A stretch of 64,000 bases of DNA from an uncultured Azospirillum sp. Its GTDB lineage: Bacteria; Pseudomonadota; Alphaproteobacteria; Azospirillales; Azospirillaceae. Below are positions 35,992 to 45,947 of this stretch, piece by piece. Under the pieces are notes generated by a model. The model searched no databases, had not been told where the DNA came from, and saw only the letters and a list, made by a program, of their open reading frames with translations. The position numbers were made by a program, and so were the translations under genes. Location: assembly GCF_946480385.1 (NCBI RefSeq), contig NZ_CAMLJP010000019.1, forward strand, positions 1 through 64,000. The letters are read 5' to 3'. The first letter of the stretch is position 1; each line of letters opens with the position of its first letter.

Positions 35992-36528
35992 TCAATGCGC
36001 TTCCAAATCCGCGAGTCCGGAATTGGGGAACAGGGCGTCGATGAAGCCGAATTTCGACATGTCCACGATGCGCTGGGGATAGAGAAAGCCGTCGAGATGG
36101 TCGAACTCGTGCTGGAAAACCCGGGCGTGGAAGCCCTTCGCCTCGCGGACGAGCGTCGTGCCGTCTTCCAGCGTGCCGCCATAACGGATGTGCGTGCAGC
36201 GCGGAACCATGCCGCGCATTCCCGGAACCGACAGACAGCCCTCCCAGGATTCCTCCACCTCGTCCGTGAGCTTTTCGAACCAGGGATTGATCAGCGTGGT
36301 GACCGGCACCGGCGGCACGTCCGGGTAGCGTGGATTGGAGTCGAACCCGAAGATGATCACCCGCAGATCGACGCCGATCTGCGGCGCAGCCAATCCCGCG
36401 CCGTTGGTGGCATGCATGGTTTCGAACATCTCGGCGATCAGCGACTTCAATGCCGGGTCGTGAATGTCCTCGACCGGCCTCGCCACCCGCTGGAGCCGGG
36501 GATCGCCCATCTTCAAGATCTCACGCAT
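35992..36528 (-). CDS. def: Peptide deformylase
   Basis: A protein of 178 aa with all three deformylase motifs: [18 protein letters not shown] (metal Cys) and QHEFDHLDG (metal His pair with catalytic Glu). It removes the formyl group from N-terminal fMet of new proteins. It stands alone rather than beside fmt, so this is probably a second copy; such accessory deformylases are common in large alphaproteobacterial genomes. The C-terminal tail ([14 protein letters not shown]) is slightly longer than in typical type I enzymes. Confidence 0.95.
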   Translation of the reverse strand: MREILKMGDPRLQRVARPVEDIHDPALKSLIAEMFETMHATNGAGLAAPQIGVDLRVIIFGFDSNPRYPDVPPVPVTTLINPWFEKLTDEVEESWEGCLSVPGMRGMVPRCTHIRYGGTLEDGTTLVREAKGFHARVFQHEFDHLDGFLYPQRIVDMSKFGFIDALFPNSGLADLEAH

Positions 36529-36672
36529 GGTGTGTCCGTCATTCCGATCCGATCGGCTCAGTGAGGCATGGAGACCGGCCGCAGTGCAAGCGCGGCCTGC
36601 GACGTGGATCAGGAGACAGGGGAATCCGTCATTTGCGGCGGCGGGGTCCCACCCGTCGGAGACGCAGCCATG

Positions 36673-37839
36673 CTATGCCGATGCACCGACAATGGCCTCG
36701 CGCAGGTCGTCGGCGAAGGGCCCGACCATGCCGGAGACCGCCGTGTTGGTCATCGCCACCACGCTGAGGCGCCGGAGCGGATCGACCCAGAAATGCAGCC
36801 CGAATACGCCGAACCAACCCCAGCTTCCCGGAGACAGCCGGACCCCGGCAGCGACGGGATCCCGGACGATGCCGACCCCCAGACCAAAGCCCCATCCCGG
36901 GCCGGGAATGAAGACGTCGGCCCCACCAACCGCGTGGGTGGTCAGGGCGGCGACGGTTTCGGGCCGCAGGATGCCGCCGCCGCCGGTGCGCAGCGTCTCC
37001 AGCAGCTTCAGATAGTCCGGCGCCGTACCGACCATGCCGCCGCCGCCGGACAGGAAGGATGCGGTGTCGAACAGGCGGGACGGCACGTATCTCAGCAGGC
37101 CCGGACCGAAGGCCAGCGTGTCATTGTCGGCCATCGCCGCCGGAAACGGTTCGCGGTCGATATAGGGGGTGCTCAAGCGGTCCCGGGCGGCAGGTGCGAA
37201 TCCGGTGTCGGCCAGACCGAGCGGGCCGGTCACCAATGCGGACACGGCTTCGGCCAACGTCCCGCCATAGGCACGCTCCACGACCGCACCCAGAATGTCG
37301 GTCGATACCGAATAGCACCAGCCGCAGCCGGGGGGGAACAGCAGGGGCGCGGCCGCGATGCGGCGCAGATTCTCATCCATCGAGACGCCCAGCGCATCGA
37401 GCCCGTCCGATACGCCAAGGCGGTGATAGGGACCATCCGGCGGCTGCAGGAACCCATAGCCAAGCCCCGCGCTGTGGCTGAGAAGCTGGGCGACGGTGAT
37501 GACCGGGGTCGTGCCGCCGGGCAGGCGGGGGCGAAAGTCCGGCAGCCAGTCATGGACCGCACCGTCAAGCGACAGCATGCCCCGCTCGACAAGCGCCAGG
37601 GCGGCGCAGGACACGATGGGCTTGGTCAGGGAGGCCAAACGGAAAATGGTGTCGGCGGCCGCCGGCTTCGCATCTTCGCGGCAGGACCATCCGGCTGCGA
37701 TCTCCGCGACGGTTTCCCCCTCCCGCGCGACCGCGACCACGGCGCCGACGATGCGGCCCGAGCCGACATGCCGATCCAGAACCGCGCCGAGGCGGTCGGT
37801 CAGGCCGGGAGCGGCACCATCCCCACTGAGTGACTTCAT
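36673..37839 (-). CDS. Serine beta-lactamase-like hydrolase (class C / penicillin-binding-protein type)
   Basis: A protein of 388 aa from ATG 37839 after AAGGAT. The nucleophile motif SLTK (SxxK, Ser near residue 68) follows DTIFRLA, and a YSV motif (Tyr of YxN/YxS) follows near residue 180 in CYSVSTDILGAVVE. The family includes AmpC, D-alanyl-D-alanine carboxypeptidases and esterases such as EstB. No signal peptide is visible, which favours a cytoplasmic esterase or amidase over a resistance enzyme. It is a single gene between deformylase and the sigma-54 activator region. Confidence 0.85.
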   Translation of the reverse strand: MKSLSGDGAAPGLTDRLGAVLDRHVGSGRIVGAVVAVAREGETVAEIAAGWSCREDAKPAAADTIFRLASLTKPIVSCAALALVERGMLSLDGAVHDWLPDFRPRLPGGTTPVITVAQLLSHSAGLGYGFLQPPDGPYHRLGVSDGLDALGVSMDENLRRIAAAPLLFPPGCGWCYSVSTDILGAVVERAYGGTLAEAVSALVTGPLGLADTGFAPAARDRLSTPYIDREPFPAAMADNDTLAFGPGLLRYVPSRLFDTASFLSGGGGMVGTAPDYLKLLETLRTGGGGILRPETVAALTTHAVGGADVFIPGPGWGFGLGVGIVRDPVAAGVRLSPGSWGWFGVFGLHFWVDPLRRLSVVAMTNTAVSGMVGPFADDLREAIVGASA

Positions 37840-38085
37840 TGCCGGGATCCTTGGAGTGTTGAAGCGGAAATTTCCGCAAAGCGGATGTGCGGTGTGCAGA
37901 GCAATCGGCATGCCATTCACACCCCCGGCTGGAAGTCGGAAAAATTCATTCGAATCAACATGGTCGGAGAAAAGTTTCCCGAGACGACCGTTGGCCGATT
38001 CATGAATTGCGCAAATTGGCGTTTTCTTTCATGATTTGATAAAAGTTATACAACAGAACAATTCGCGGGAGGATCATTGGAGTCC

Positions 38086-39912
38086 ATGGACGGGCATAGC
38101 GTGCGTCAAATCTCCCTGGCGGAGGCATCCCGCCAGTCCGGAAAGCTCATGAGCCGCGGGTGCAGCGACGAGCTGGATGCGTCGGCCGCTCCGACCATGC
38201 GCGAATTGACGGAGTGCCTCTATTTCTCGATCGGCGACGGCCGCATCTGGCTGAACGACCGCCGCATGCTGCTGTTCGACGTCGCCAACCTCGGCATGAT
38301 CCGGCGCGAATTGATGGATGCCATCGGCGTCGAGCGGGCGCGCGCCCTGTTCACCCGCGTTGGCTACGCCCAGGGCGCCCGCGACGCCGACCTGATCCGC
38401 CGCCGCTGGCCGTCCGGGGATCTGACCCTGTCCTTCGCCGCCGGTCCGCGCATCCACACGCTGGAAGGCTTCGTCAAGGTCACCACCCGCCGCTTCGAAT
38501 TCGACATCGAGAAGGGACACTATCTGGGTGAGTTCATCTGGCACGATTCCGCGGAGGCCGACGAGCACATCACCCATTGCGGCGTCAGCGGCGACCCGGT
38601 GTGCTGGATGCAGGTGGCCTACGCCACCGGATACACCAGCCGGATCTTCGGCAAGCTGATCCTGTTCCGCGAGGTGGAGTGCCGGGGCATGGGAGCGCCG
38701 CTGTGCCGGGTCATCGGCCAGCCGGCCGACGCCTGGGGCGACGCCGCGCTCGACATGGAAGCGCTCGGCATGACCTGGGAAAAGCCGCGGCGGCCGGGCT
38801 GGAAGGCCGCCCCGTCGCCCGAGCCGCCGTCGACGCGGCGGGAGGCCGGGGATGACCGCGGACCGGTGATCGGCCTGTCGGCCAGCTTCATGGCGGCGCG
38901 GCACATGCTGGAGCGGGTGGCTTCGACACGGGCGACCGTGCTGCTGGTCGGCGAGTCCGGCGTCGGCAAGGAGCTGTTCGCCAGCACCCTGCACGACCTC
39001 AGCCCGCGCCGCGACGGACCCTTCGTCGCCCTGAACTGCGCCGCCATTCCCGATACGCTGGTCGAATCCGAACTGTTTGGGGTGGAGAAGGGCGCCTATA
39101 CCGGAGCCGCCGCCGCAAGGCCGGGCCGCTTCGAGCGGGCCGATGGCGGCACCCTGTTCCTCGACGAGATCGCCTCGCTCAGTCTGGTCGCGCAGGGCAA
39201 GCTGCTGCGCGCCCTGCAGCAGCGCGAGATCGAACGGGTCGGCGGGGTCAAGACCGTCAAGGTGGATGTGCGCGTCGTCGCCGCCACCAACGTCGATCTG
39301 CGCGACGAGGTCAAGGCCGGGCGGTTCCGCGAGGATTTGTTCTTCCGACTGAACGTCTTTCCGATCGCCCTGCCGCCGCTGCGCGAACGCCGCGACGACA
39401 TCCCGCTGCTGATGGAGCATTTCCTCGACCTCTATGCCCAGGAACATGGCCGCCGGCCGCCGGGCTTCACCCGCCGCGCCACCGAGGCGCTGCTCAACTA
39501 CCGCTATCCCGGCAACATCCGGGAACTGCAGAACCTGATCGAGCGCGGCGTGGTCTGTGCCGCCGATGGTGAGCAGATCGACATCTTCCACATGTTCCGT
39601 CACGGGGAGATGGCACCGCCGACAGCCTATTCGCTGGAGCCGGACGGGCGGATCGGCATGCACGAGCTTGCCGCGGGCGGTTCGGAATCCGGAGATGTCT
39701 TTGAACGGCTGGTCGCCGATGGACTGCCGCTGGCGGATATGGAGCGTGGGGTGCTCAAGGCGGCGCTGGCCCGCCACAAAGGAAACGTGTCGGCGGCGGC
39801 ACGGGCGCTGAACCTGACGCGCGCGACGCTGGAATACCGGTTGAGCAAGCATGGGCTGGCGCCGGGGCCGGAGAAGGGCGTTGCCGCCCCCCTCCCCCCC
39901 GGTACGGAGTGA
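38086..39912 (+). CDS. Sigma-54-dependent activator, XylR/DmpR family with V4R sensor domain
   Basis: A protein of 608 aa from ATG 38086; a TTG nine bases earlier is closer to the GGGAGG box and possible. Order: XylR N-terminal sensing domain (about 45-160), V4R domain (about 165-220, [22 protein letters not shown] with Cys-rich [10 protein letters not shown]), and an AAA+ core. The core has Walker [15 protein letters not shown] sigma-54 contact loop, and FLDEI Walker B. A C-terminal Fis-type helix-turn-helix follows ([22 protein letters not shown]). Relatives bind phenols, toluenes or benzyl alcohols directly and switch on degradative operons. It converges with the operon ending at 39917, whose promoter is of sigma-54 type. 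Confidence 0.93.
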   Translation: MDGHSVRQISLAEASRQSGKLMSRGCSDELDASAAPTMRELTECLYFSIGDGRIWLNDRRMLLFDVANLGMIRRELMDAIGVERARALFTRVGYAQGARDADLIRRRWPSGDLTLSFAAGPRIHTLEGFVKVTTRRFEFDIEKGHYLGEFIWHDSAEADEHITHCGVSGDPVCWMQVAYATGYTSRIFGKLILFREVECRGMGAPLCRVIGQPADAWGDAALDMEALGMTWEKPRRPGWKAAPSPEPPSTRREAGDDRGPVIGLSASFMAARHMLERVASTRATVLLVGESGVGKELFASTLHDLSPRRDGPFVALNCAAIPDTLVESELFGVEKGAYTGAAAARPGRFERADGGTLFLDEIASLSLVAQGKLLRALQQREIERVGGVKTVKVDVRVVAATNVDLRDEVKAGRFREDLFFRLNVFPIALPPLRERRDDIPLLMEHFLDLYAQEHGRRPPGFTRRATEALLNYRYPGNIRELQNLIERGVVCAADGEQIDIFHMFRHGEMAPPTAYSLEPDGRIGMHELAAGGSESGDVFERLVADGLPLADMERGVLKAALARHKGNVSAAARALNLTRATLEYRLSKHGLAPGPEKGVAAPLPPGTE

Positions 39913-39916
39913 CCCG

Positions 39917-40921
39917 TCAGCCGCTTACGGTCACCACCAGCTTGCCGATCTGCTGGTTGGACTCGAGGTAACGATGGGCTTCGACGATGTCGTCGAGATC
40001 GAAGGTCCGGGCAATGGTCGGACGCAGCGAACCGGCGTTCAGCCCGAACAGGATGCCGCTGCGCGCCCGCTCCAGCCGCACCGGATCGTGGATGAGGTCG
40101 AAGACCAGATAGCCGCGCAGGGCGAGACCGAGACGGACGGCCGGGAAGAAGGGAAAGGGTGTCCGGTCCGCCGCCTCGCTGAGATTGCCGTAGAGGATCA
40201 TCTGCCCGCCCGCGTCCAATGCCTCGGCCAATTGCAGGACAGCGGGCCCGGCGACGGGATCGAAGACCAGCCGCGCCCCGCGTCCGTCGAAATGCCGCCG
40301 CACCTCTGTTGCGATATCCTGTTCGCCGGAGACCAGTGTCAGGGCGGCGCCGGCCGCCCGAAGCGCGTCCGCCTTGCCGGGATCGCGGGTCACCGTCACC
40401 GGCAGGGCGCCGATCAGGTTGGCGATCTGAATGGCGGCGAGCCCCACGCTGCTGGAGGCCGCCGTGACGACAACGATGTCGCCGGGTGCGATGGCGGCGA
40501 CATCCACCAGCGCACCCCAGGCGGTGAGATAGGCCATCCACAGAGCGGCGGCGTAGGTGGCGGACAGTCCGGGGGGCCAGGGGATCAGCGCCGCCGCCGG
40601 CACCACCGCCCGGTCCGCATACACACCGAAATCATTCATCGGGAAGGCCGGCAGGATGCACACGGCATCCCCGGGCGCCACGGAGGAGACGCCTCCCCCG
40701 ACCTCTTCGACGATGCCGCAGGCCTCGCAGCCGATGCGGGCCGGCGGGCGCGGCACCTCCAGATAGCAGCCGGCGCGAAAGGCCGCCTCCGCACGGTTCA
40801 GGCCGATGGCAGCGATGCGGACCGTCACCTCTCCCGGACCCGGCGAGGGCGTGTCGAGCCGTTCGATCCGCAGAACCTCGGGACCGCCGGTCTCGTGAAA
40901 GCGAACGACACGGCCCGTCAT
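39917..40921 (-). CDS. Quinone oxidoreductase-like zinc-free MDR dehydrogenase
   Basis: A protein of 334 aa from ATG 40921 in an ATGA overlap with the MMPL stop. The MDR fold shows FHETGGPEVLRIERLDTPSPGPGEV, IGLNRAEAAFRAGCY, the nucleotide site VVVTAASSSVGLAAIQIANLIGA and the tail NQQIGKLVVTV. Structural zinc cysteines are absent, as in quinone oxidoreductases (QOR) and enoyl reductases. It is the last gene of the sigma-54 operon and may reduce an alpha,beta-unsaturated or quinone-type intermediate. Its stop is 4 bp from that of the convergent activator. Confidence 0.88.
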   Translation of the reverse strand: MTGRVVRFHETGGPEVLRIERLDTPSPGPGEVTVRIAAIGLNRAEAAFRAGCYLEVPRPPARIGCEACGIVEEVGGGVSSVAPGDAVCILPAFPMNDFGVYADRAVVPAAALIPWPPGLSATYAAALWMAYLTAWGALVDVAAIAPGDIVVVTAASSSVGLAAIQIANLIGALPVTVTRDPGKADALRAAGAALTLVSGEQDIATEVRRHFDGRGARLVFDPVAGPAVLQLAEALDAGGQMILYGNLSEAADRTPFPFFPAVRLGLALRGYLVFDLIHDPVRLERARSGILFGLNAGSLRPTIARTFDLDDIVEAHRYLESNQQIGKLVVTVSG

Positions 40922-43368
40922 ACCAGCACCTTCGCGGCGGTGGCGTCGGCAGCAGCGGACGCCGGCTTGGCGCGCGGCAGCAGGAAACAGGCGAGAGCGG
41001 GCAGCAGGACCAGCGCGCCCAGCATGTTCCACAGGAACATGAAGGCCAGCAGGATGCCCATATCGGCCTGGAACTTGATCGGCGACCAGTACCAGGTGGC
41101 GACCGCAACCGCCAGGGTCAGGCCGGTCAGCATCACCACCCGGCCGGTGAACAGCAGAGAGCGGTAATAGGCGACCGACAGGCTTTCCCCCGCCCGCAGA
41201 TGGGACAGCACGATGCTGAGGACGTAGAGGGCGTAATCGACGCCGATGCCGACGCCGAGCGCGATGACCGGAAGAGTCGCCACCTTGACCCCCATGCCCA
41301 GCACCACCATCAGCGCTTCGCAAAGGATGGAGGTGAGCACCAGCGGGATCACCGCCGTCGCCACCGCCCGCCAGGAGCGGAAGGTGACGAAGCACAGGAT
41401 GATCACCGCGCCATAGACCCAGACCAGCATCTCGTGCATCGCCTTGCCGACGACGATGTTGGTCGCGGCCTCGATCCCGGCATTGCCCGCCGCCAGCAGG
41501 AAATGGACGTTCGGGTCGGTGTTGCGGGCGCCGTACTCCTCCACCGCCGCAACGACGCGGGCCAGCGTGTCGGCCTTGTGGTCCTGCAGATAGACGTAGA
41601 GCGTCAGCAGCGAACACATCTTGTTGAAGGATTCCCGCGGCGCGATGGTCTGGGCCACGCCAAGCGCGCCTTCATTGGGGATCAGCTCGAACCATTTGAA
41701 GTTGCCTTCGTTGAAGCCGACCCCCGCCAGCTTGGCGAGCGTCGCCATCGAGTTGGTGGCCTCCACACCGGGAAGCTGACGCAGCCGCCACGCCAGCTCG
41801 TCGACCCGCGACAGGGTCCGGTAGGCGGTGCACTGGTCATTCGGCGTCTTCACCATCACCACCAGGATGTCGGAACTGGCGGCGTAGTTGGCGACCATGA
41901 AGGCGCTGTCGCGGTTGTAGGCGGAGTCCGGCTGCAATTCCGGGGCGCCGGGATCGAGATCGCCGACCTTGAGGTCGAGGCTGACGCGGTAGCCGCCCAC
42001 CGCCAGCAGGGCCGCCACCGCGATGGCCATGGCGGCGTAGCGGCGCTGGGTGAACAGGTCGAGGAAACGCCATGCCCAATGCTTGTTTCCGCTGTCCGGC
42101 CCCCCGTCTTCCTCGGCCGCCTCCTCGCGCAGGCTGCGGCCGGCGGCACTGGCGCTGACGCCGACATAGGACAGCAGGATCGGCAGCAGGATCAGGTTGG
42201 TGAAGATCAGCACGCCGACGCCGATGCTGGCGATCATCGCCAGATCCTGGATGACCTTGATGTCGATGATGATCAGGACGGCGAAGCCAACGGCGTCGCA
42301 CAGCAGCGCCGTCAGGCCGGCGACGAACAGCCGGCGGAAGGTGTAGCGCGCCGCCACCACGCGATGGGTGCCGCGGCCGATGTCCTGCATGATGCCGTTC
42401 ATCTTCTGCGCGCCGTGGCTCATGCCGATGGCGAAGACCAGGAAGGGCACCAGCACCGAATAGGGGTCCAGTTCATAGCCCAGCAGCGACAGCAGGCCGA
42501 GCTGCCACATCACCGCCACCAGCGAGCAGCACATCACCAGCAGCGTGCTGCGCACGCAACGGGTGTAGGCCAGCACCACCAGAAAGGCGATGACGACGGC
42601 GGCGACGAAGAACAGCAGAACCTGCTCCAGCCCGGCGATCAGGTCGCCGACGATCCGGGCGAAGCCGGTCACATGCAGCCGCACGCCCATCGGTTCGTAT
42701 TTGGCCTTCAGCGCGTCGAGGCTCTGGGAGAATTTGCGGTAGTTGAAGGGTTTGCCGGTTTCCGGCTCGACGTCCAGCAGCGGCACGAAGATCACGCTGG
42801 AGCCGAAGTTGGCGGCCACCAGCTGGCCGATCTCGCCGGATCGCTCGACATTGGCGCGCAGCGCCTCCAGGCTGGCGGGGGAACCGTCGAAGCCGTCGGG
42901 GATCACCGTGCCGCCGTCGATGCCCTGTTCCGTCACCGCGGTCCAGCGCGTCGCCGGGGTCCACAGCGATTTCAGGAAGGGGCGGTCGACGCCGGGCAGC
43001 AGGAAGACCGCGTCGTTGATGGCGCGCAGGGTCTCCATATACCGCTTGTCGAAGATGGTGCCGGAGATGGTGCCGTCTGCCGCCTCGACGGCGATCCGCA
43101 CCGAATTGCCGAGCCCGCCCAGCTCCGCCTTGTGCGCCAGGTAATTGGCGATGTAGGGATGGCCGGTCGGGATCATCTTCTCGAAGCTGGCGTTCAGCCG
43201 CAGATGCGTCGCCTGCCAACCGAGAAACAGGCTGGCGATCAGGCACAGCGCCACGACGGCGATGCGGTTGTTGAACAGCAGCCGTTCAAGCCGGCTGCCC
43301 GACTGCCGGTCGAAATCCTCCAGCCGGGCGATGACCGGGGGCTGGCCGAGGGCGTCCTCGCTGATCAT
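40918..43368 (-). CDS. RND-superfamily (MMPL-type) inner-membrane transporter
   Basis: A protein of 816 aa from ATG 43368; the frame is open upstream but only as a shadow of the next gene. It has an N-terminal helix (NRIAVVALCLIASLFLGWQA), a periplasmic loop, helices 2-6 around 220-390, then a second helix and loop and a final five-helix block ending VLLPALACFLLP. That is the duplicated 1+5 layout of RND/MMPL lipid or hydrophobe exporters. No MFP or TolC partners are encoded. The DUF1302, DUF1329 and YCF48-like genes upstream recur with such transporters and likely form one envelope system for a hydrophobic substrate. Confidence 0.9.
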   Translation of the reverse strand: MISEDALGQPPVIARLEDFDRQSGSRLERLLFNNRIAVVALCLIASLFLGWQATHLRLNASFEKMIPTGHPYIANYLAHKAELGGLGNSVRIAVEAADGTISGTIFDKRYMETLRAINDAVFLLPGVDRPFLKSLWTPATRWTAVTEQGIDGGTVIPDGFDGSPASLEALRANVERSGEIGQLVAANFGSSVIFVPLLDVEPETGKPFNYRKFSQSLDALKAKYEPMGVRLHVTGFARIVGDLIAGLEQVLLFFVAAVVIAFLVVLAYTRCVRSTLLVMCCSLVAVMWQLGLLSLLGYELDPYSVLVPFLVFAIGMSHGAQKMNGIMQDIGRGTHRVVAARYTFRRLFVAGLTALLCDAVGFAVLIIIDIKVIQDLAMIASIGVGVLIFTNLILLPILLSYVGVSASAAGRSLREEAAEEDGGPDSGNKHWAWRFLDLFTQRRYAAMAIAVAALLAVGGYRVSLDLKVGDLDPGAPELQPDSAYNRDSAFMVANYAASSDILVVMVKTPNDQCTAYRTLSRVDELAWRLRQLPGVEATNSMATLAKLAGVGFNEGNFKWFELIPNEGALGVAQTIAPRESFNKMCSLLTLYVYLQDHKADTLARVVAAVEEYGARNTDPNVHFLLAAGNAGIEAATNIVVGKAMHEMLVWVYGAVIILCFVTFRSWRAVATAVIPLVLTSILCEALMVVLGMGVKVATLPVIALGVGIGVDYALYVLSIVLSHLRAGESLSVAYYRSLLFTGRVVMLTGLTLAVAVATWYWSPIKFQADMGILLAFMFLWNMLGALVLLPALACFLLPRAKPASAAADATAAKVLV

Positions 43369-43387
43369 GTCGGTAAGCCTTTTTGTC

Positions 43388-44470
43388 TTAGGGGGCGGAG
43401 GCCAGCGGGGCCATTCCGCGCAGGCTGGACAGGACGGCGCGCGATCCGCCAAAGGCGGAGCCACCGGCGAAAGCGGCCCCCGTCAACGGCAACCCGGTGC
43501 GCTGAACCAGCGCGAAGCGGCGCCCGGCATCGCGGCTTTCCAGAACCGCCCCCGCCTGATCGACCGCCAGCGCCTGCCCGCCGCTCTGAGAAATCGCGCT
43601 GATGCCGGTTTCGCCGGGCATCTCCACCTTGTCCCAATGGTCACCGCGGTCGGTGGAACGGTAGACGTTGCCTTTGAGGCCATAGGCGAGCAGGGCGCCG
43701 TCATCGAACACCGTCAGGCCGAACCAGCTTCCCGGATAGGGCGAGTCGAGCGGCGTGAAGCTGCGGCCCCGGTCGGTGGAGCGCAACATCAGCCCCTGTT
43801 CGCCGACGATATAGAGGTCTTCGGCACCGGCCCCTTTGCCGGCCCGCAGCCCATAGAGATGCAGGCCGTCGGGGTTGGGGAGCGCATCCATGACGGAGGT
43901 CCAACTCGCACCGCCGTCTTCGGTGCGGAAGGCCAGGCCATAGGCGCCCACGATCATTCCGTCGCGGCTGTTCCAAAAATGGAGGTCGAGAAAGGGTTTG
44001 TCCGGCCCGTCCTTCAGCAGGGACTGTCCGGAACGGGCGCCGGCCGGGTTCGCCGCCGCCCGTTCTGCCGCCGCTATCCCATCGAGCTGCAGGCGCCAGC
44101 TTTCGCCGCCGTCGTCGGTGCGCAGCACCACGCCGAGATGTCCGACCGCCCAGCCGGTGCGCCCATCCACGAACTGCAGGGCGGTGAGGCTGACGCTGAC
44201 CGGAACCTTGGCTTGCCGCCACGAGGCACCGCCGTCATCCGACAGCAGGACGATGCCGCGCTCCCCCGCCGCGACCAGACGGTTCCCGACCGTGGCGACG
44301 GCGAGCATCGCCGCCTCGGACGCATGCGCGGAGGGAGTGGCGGGACGGGACAGCACCGGAAAGTCGGCGCGTGCCGGCGCGGTCCCGGCGCCGGGTGGGG
44401 TGGCGGCCGCGGCGGGTGTGGACAGCGCCAGGGCGGCGGCAAGAAGGACCCATCGATGCGGGGCGTTCAT
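43388..44470 (-). CDS. YCF48/BNR-repeat periplasmic protein
   Basis: A protein of 360 aa with a signal peptide (MNAPHRWVLLAAALALSTPAAAA). It has repeated beta-propeller blades marked by DDGGASW, DDGGESW, EDGGASW, TDRGRSF and TDRGDHW (Asp-box pattern S/T-x-D-x-G-x-x-W). These match Ycf48/photosystem II assembly-factor-like proteins found in non-photosynthetic bacteria beside MMPL transporters. It should be exported and act as a scaffold or substrate binder for the transporter encoded 19 bp downstream. Its biochemical role is not known. Confidence 0.85.
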   Translation of the reverse strand: MNAPHRWVLLAAALALSTPAAAATPPGAGTAPARADFPVLSRPATPSAHASEAAMLAVATVGNRLVAAGERGIVLLSDDGGASWRQAKVPVSVSLTALQFVDGRTGWAVGHLGVVLRTDDGGESWRLQLDGIAAAERAAANPAGARSGQSLLKDGPDKPFLDLHFWNSRDGMIVGAYGLAFRTEDGGASWTSVMDALPNPDGLHLYGLRAGKGAGAEDLYIVGEQGLMLRSTDRGRSFTPLDSPYPGSWFGLTVFDDGALLAYGLKGNVYRSTDRGDHWDKVEMPGETGISAISQSGGQALAVDQAGAVLESRDAGRRFALVQRTGLPLTGAAFAGGSAFGGSRAVLSSLRGMAPLASAP

Positions 44471-44543
44471 GGAGCCCTCCGTTGGGAATTGAGTGTTGGG
44501 GATGGGAAAGGGGGCCGGACCGGATAGCGGCCCGGCCGGTCGC

Positions 44544-45902
44544 TCATTGGACGCTGCTGTTGGCCAGCGCGTCGGGGCTCCAGTCGGTTTCCGAGCGCCG
44601 GGGCACCGCGGTGTACTGCTTGCTCAGCCCGTTGGAGGCGGCGTTCAGATAGTAGGAGCCGGTACGCAGGTCATAGCCGCCCCAGAAGACGTTGGTCACC
44701 ACCGCCGGAATGTCCGGCGCCAGCAGGGTCAGCGAATAGTTGTTGCGCCACAGCTTGCCCTGGGCGTCCCAGCCATCGAACATGACGATCTGCCAGCTGT
44801 CCTCGTCGAGGTAATAGCGGCGCTTCGGCACCACATGGCGCCGGCCGTCCTTCAGCACGGCGTCCACCACCCACACCCGGTGCAGTTCCCAGCGGACCAG
44901 ATCGGGGTTGAGGAATTTCGGCCCCATCAGCGATTCGATGGGGGCGGAGGCGGCACGGTTGTTGTTGTAGGGGATATACATCTCCTTCTTGCCGACCAGG
45001 GTGAAGGCGTATCCGTCCACCGGTCCGAACATCATGAAGGCCTCGTCGAAGAAGCCGACGCCGGAAGTCACGAAATCGGGGGTGTCGTAGGCGACGGACG
45101 GGGCGCGGCGGACGCGGCGCTGGCCGACGAGATACTGCCAGATGGCGCGCGGCTTTCCGGCGGTCGATGGCTCGTGGACGAGGATGGCCTCACCGCGGCG
45201 CGAGGCCGGGCGCTCGTTGATGAAGCGGCCGAGCTGGTTGGTCCCCTCGTATTTCTCCAGGCTGCCGTCCTTGTAGTAATAGGGATACTGGATGTATTCC
45301 TGCCCGGCCGACGGCTGGACCCGCGCCCCGTCCGGCGTGACGATCCAGGTGCCGAGCGAGAATTCGACGCTCTCGCCGTTCCAAGCCAGCCGGTGATTCC
45401 AGATCGCCTCGTAGCCATCGGCGGGAATGGGAAAAGGGATCCCGCCATAAGCGCCTTCGACGGCATAGCCGTTGTCGGCAAGCTTGGCGCGCGTCGCGTT
45501 CTTGCGGGTGTTGTCATAAACCCACTGGGGTGCCGCCGCCGTCCGATGGGTCGGGTAGACGTCGAGCCGCATATCGGGATACTTCGCCAGCAGGGCCTGG
45601 ACGCCGTCGGCCAGCCTGTCGGCATGCTTGCCGGCGGTCTGCCCGGTGATGGAGAACAGCGGCTTTTCCGAGGCGAAAGGGTCGGCGCGCTCGCTGCCGG
45701 GGGTGTATCCGGGCAGCGGTTTGGTCATGCCGCCGGTCCAGGCCGGAATGCTGCCATCCTTGTTGCCGGCCATTTCGGCACCCATCGGGGTCAGGCTGGT
45801 GCCGAGCTTGGCGGCGTCCTGGGTCGACGACGCGGCGGCAGCGGTCCCCATGCCGGCGGCCAGCAGCGTACCGGCCACCAGAAAGGTGGTCATGCGTTTC
45901 AT
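44544..45902 (-). CDS. DUF1329 (LolA/LolB-like fold) periplasmic protein
   Basis: A protein of 452 aa starting with a signal peptide (MKRMTTFLVAGTLLAAGMGTAAAA). The body has the DUF1329 pattern GTSLTPMGAEMAGNKDGSIPAWTGG near the mature N-terminus, then YQYPYYY-like and YLVGQRRVRRAPSVAYDTPDF segments, and WELHRVWVVDA near the end. DUF1329 proteins are predicted to resemble outer-membrane lipoprotein carriers, and are co-encoded with DUF1302 porin-like proteins and MMPL transporters in Pseudomonas and other hydrophobe degraders. Here it lies between them in a sigma-54 operon. A lipid- or hydrophobe-shuttling role is inference. Confidence 0.9.
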   Translation of the reverse strand: MKRMTTFLVAGTLLAAGMGTAAAASSTQDAAKLGTSLTPMGAEMAGNKDGSIPAWTGGMTKPLPGYTPGSERADPFASEKPLFSITGQTAGKHADRLADGVQALLAKYPDMRLDVYPTHRTAAAPQWVYDNTRKNATRAKLADNGYAVEGAYGGIPFPIPADGYEAIWNHRLAWNGESVEFSLGTWIVTPDGARVQPSAGQEYIQYPYYYKDGSLEKYEGTNQLGRFINERPASRRGEAILVHEPSTAGKPRAIWQYLVGQRRVRRAPSVAYDTPDFVTSGVGFFDEAFMMFGPVDGYAFTLVGKKEMYIPYNNNRAASAPIESLMGPKFLNPDLVRWELHRVWVVDAVLKDGRRHVVPKRRYYLDEDSWQIVMFDGWDAQGKLWRNNYSLTLLAPDIPAVVTNVFWGGYDLRTGSYYLNAASNGLSKQYTAVPRRSETDWSPDALANSSVQ

Positions 45903-45947
45903 TTTCGAAGACTCCTCAAGCGCGGATTCGGTGTCGAGGCGCAGGGT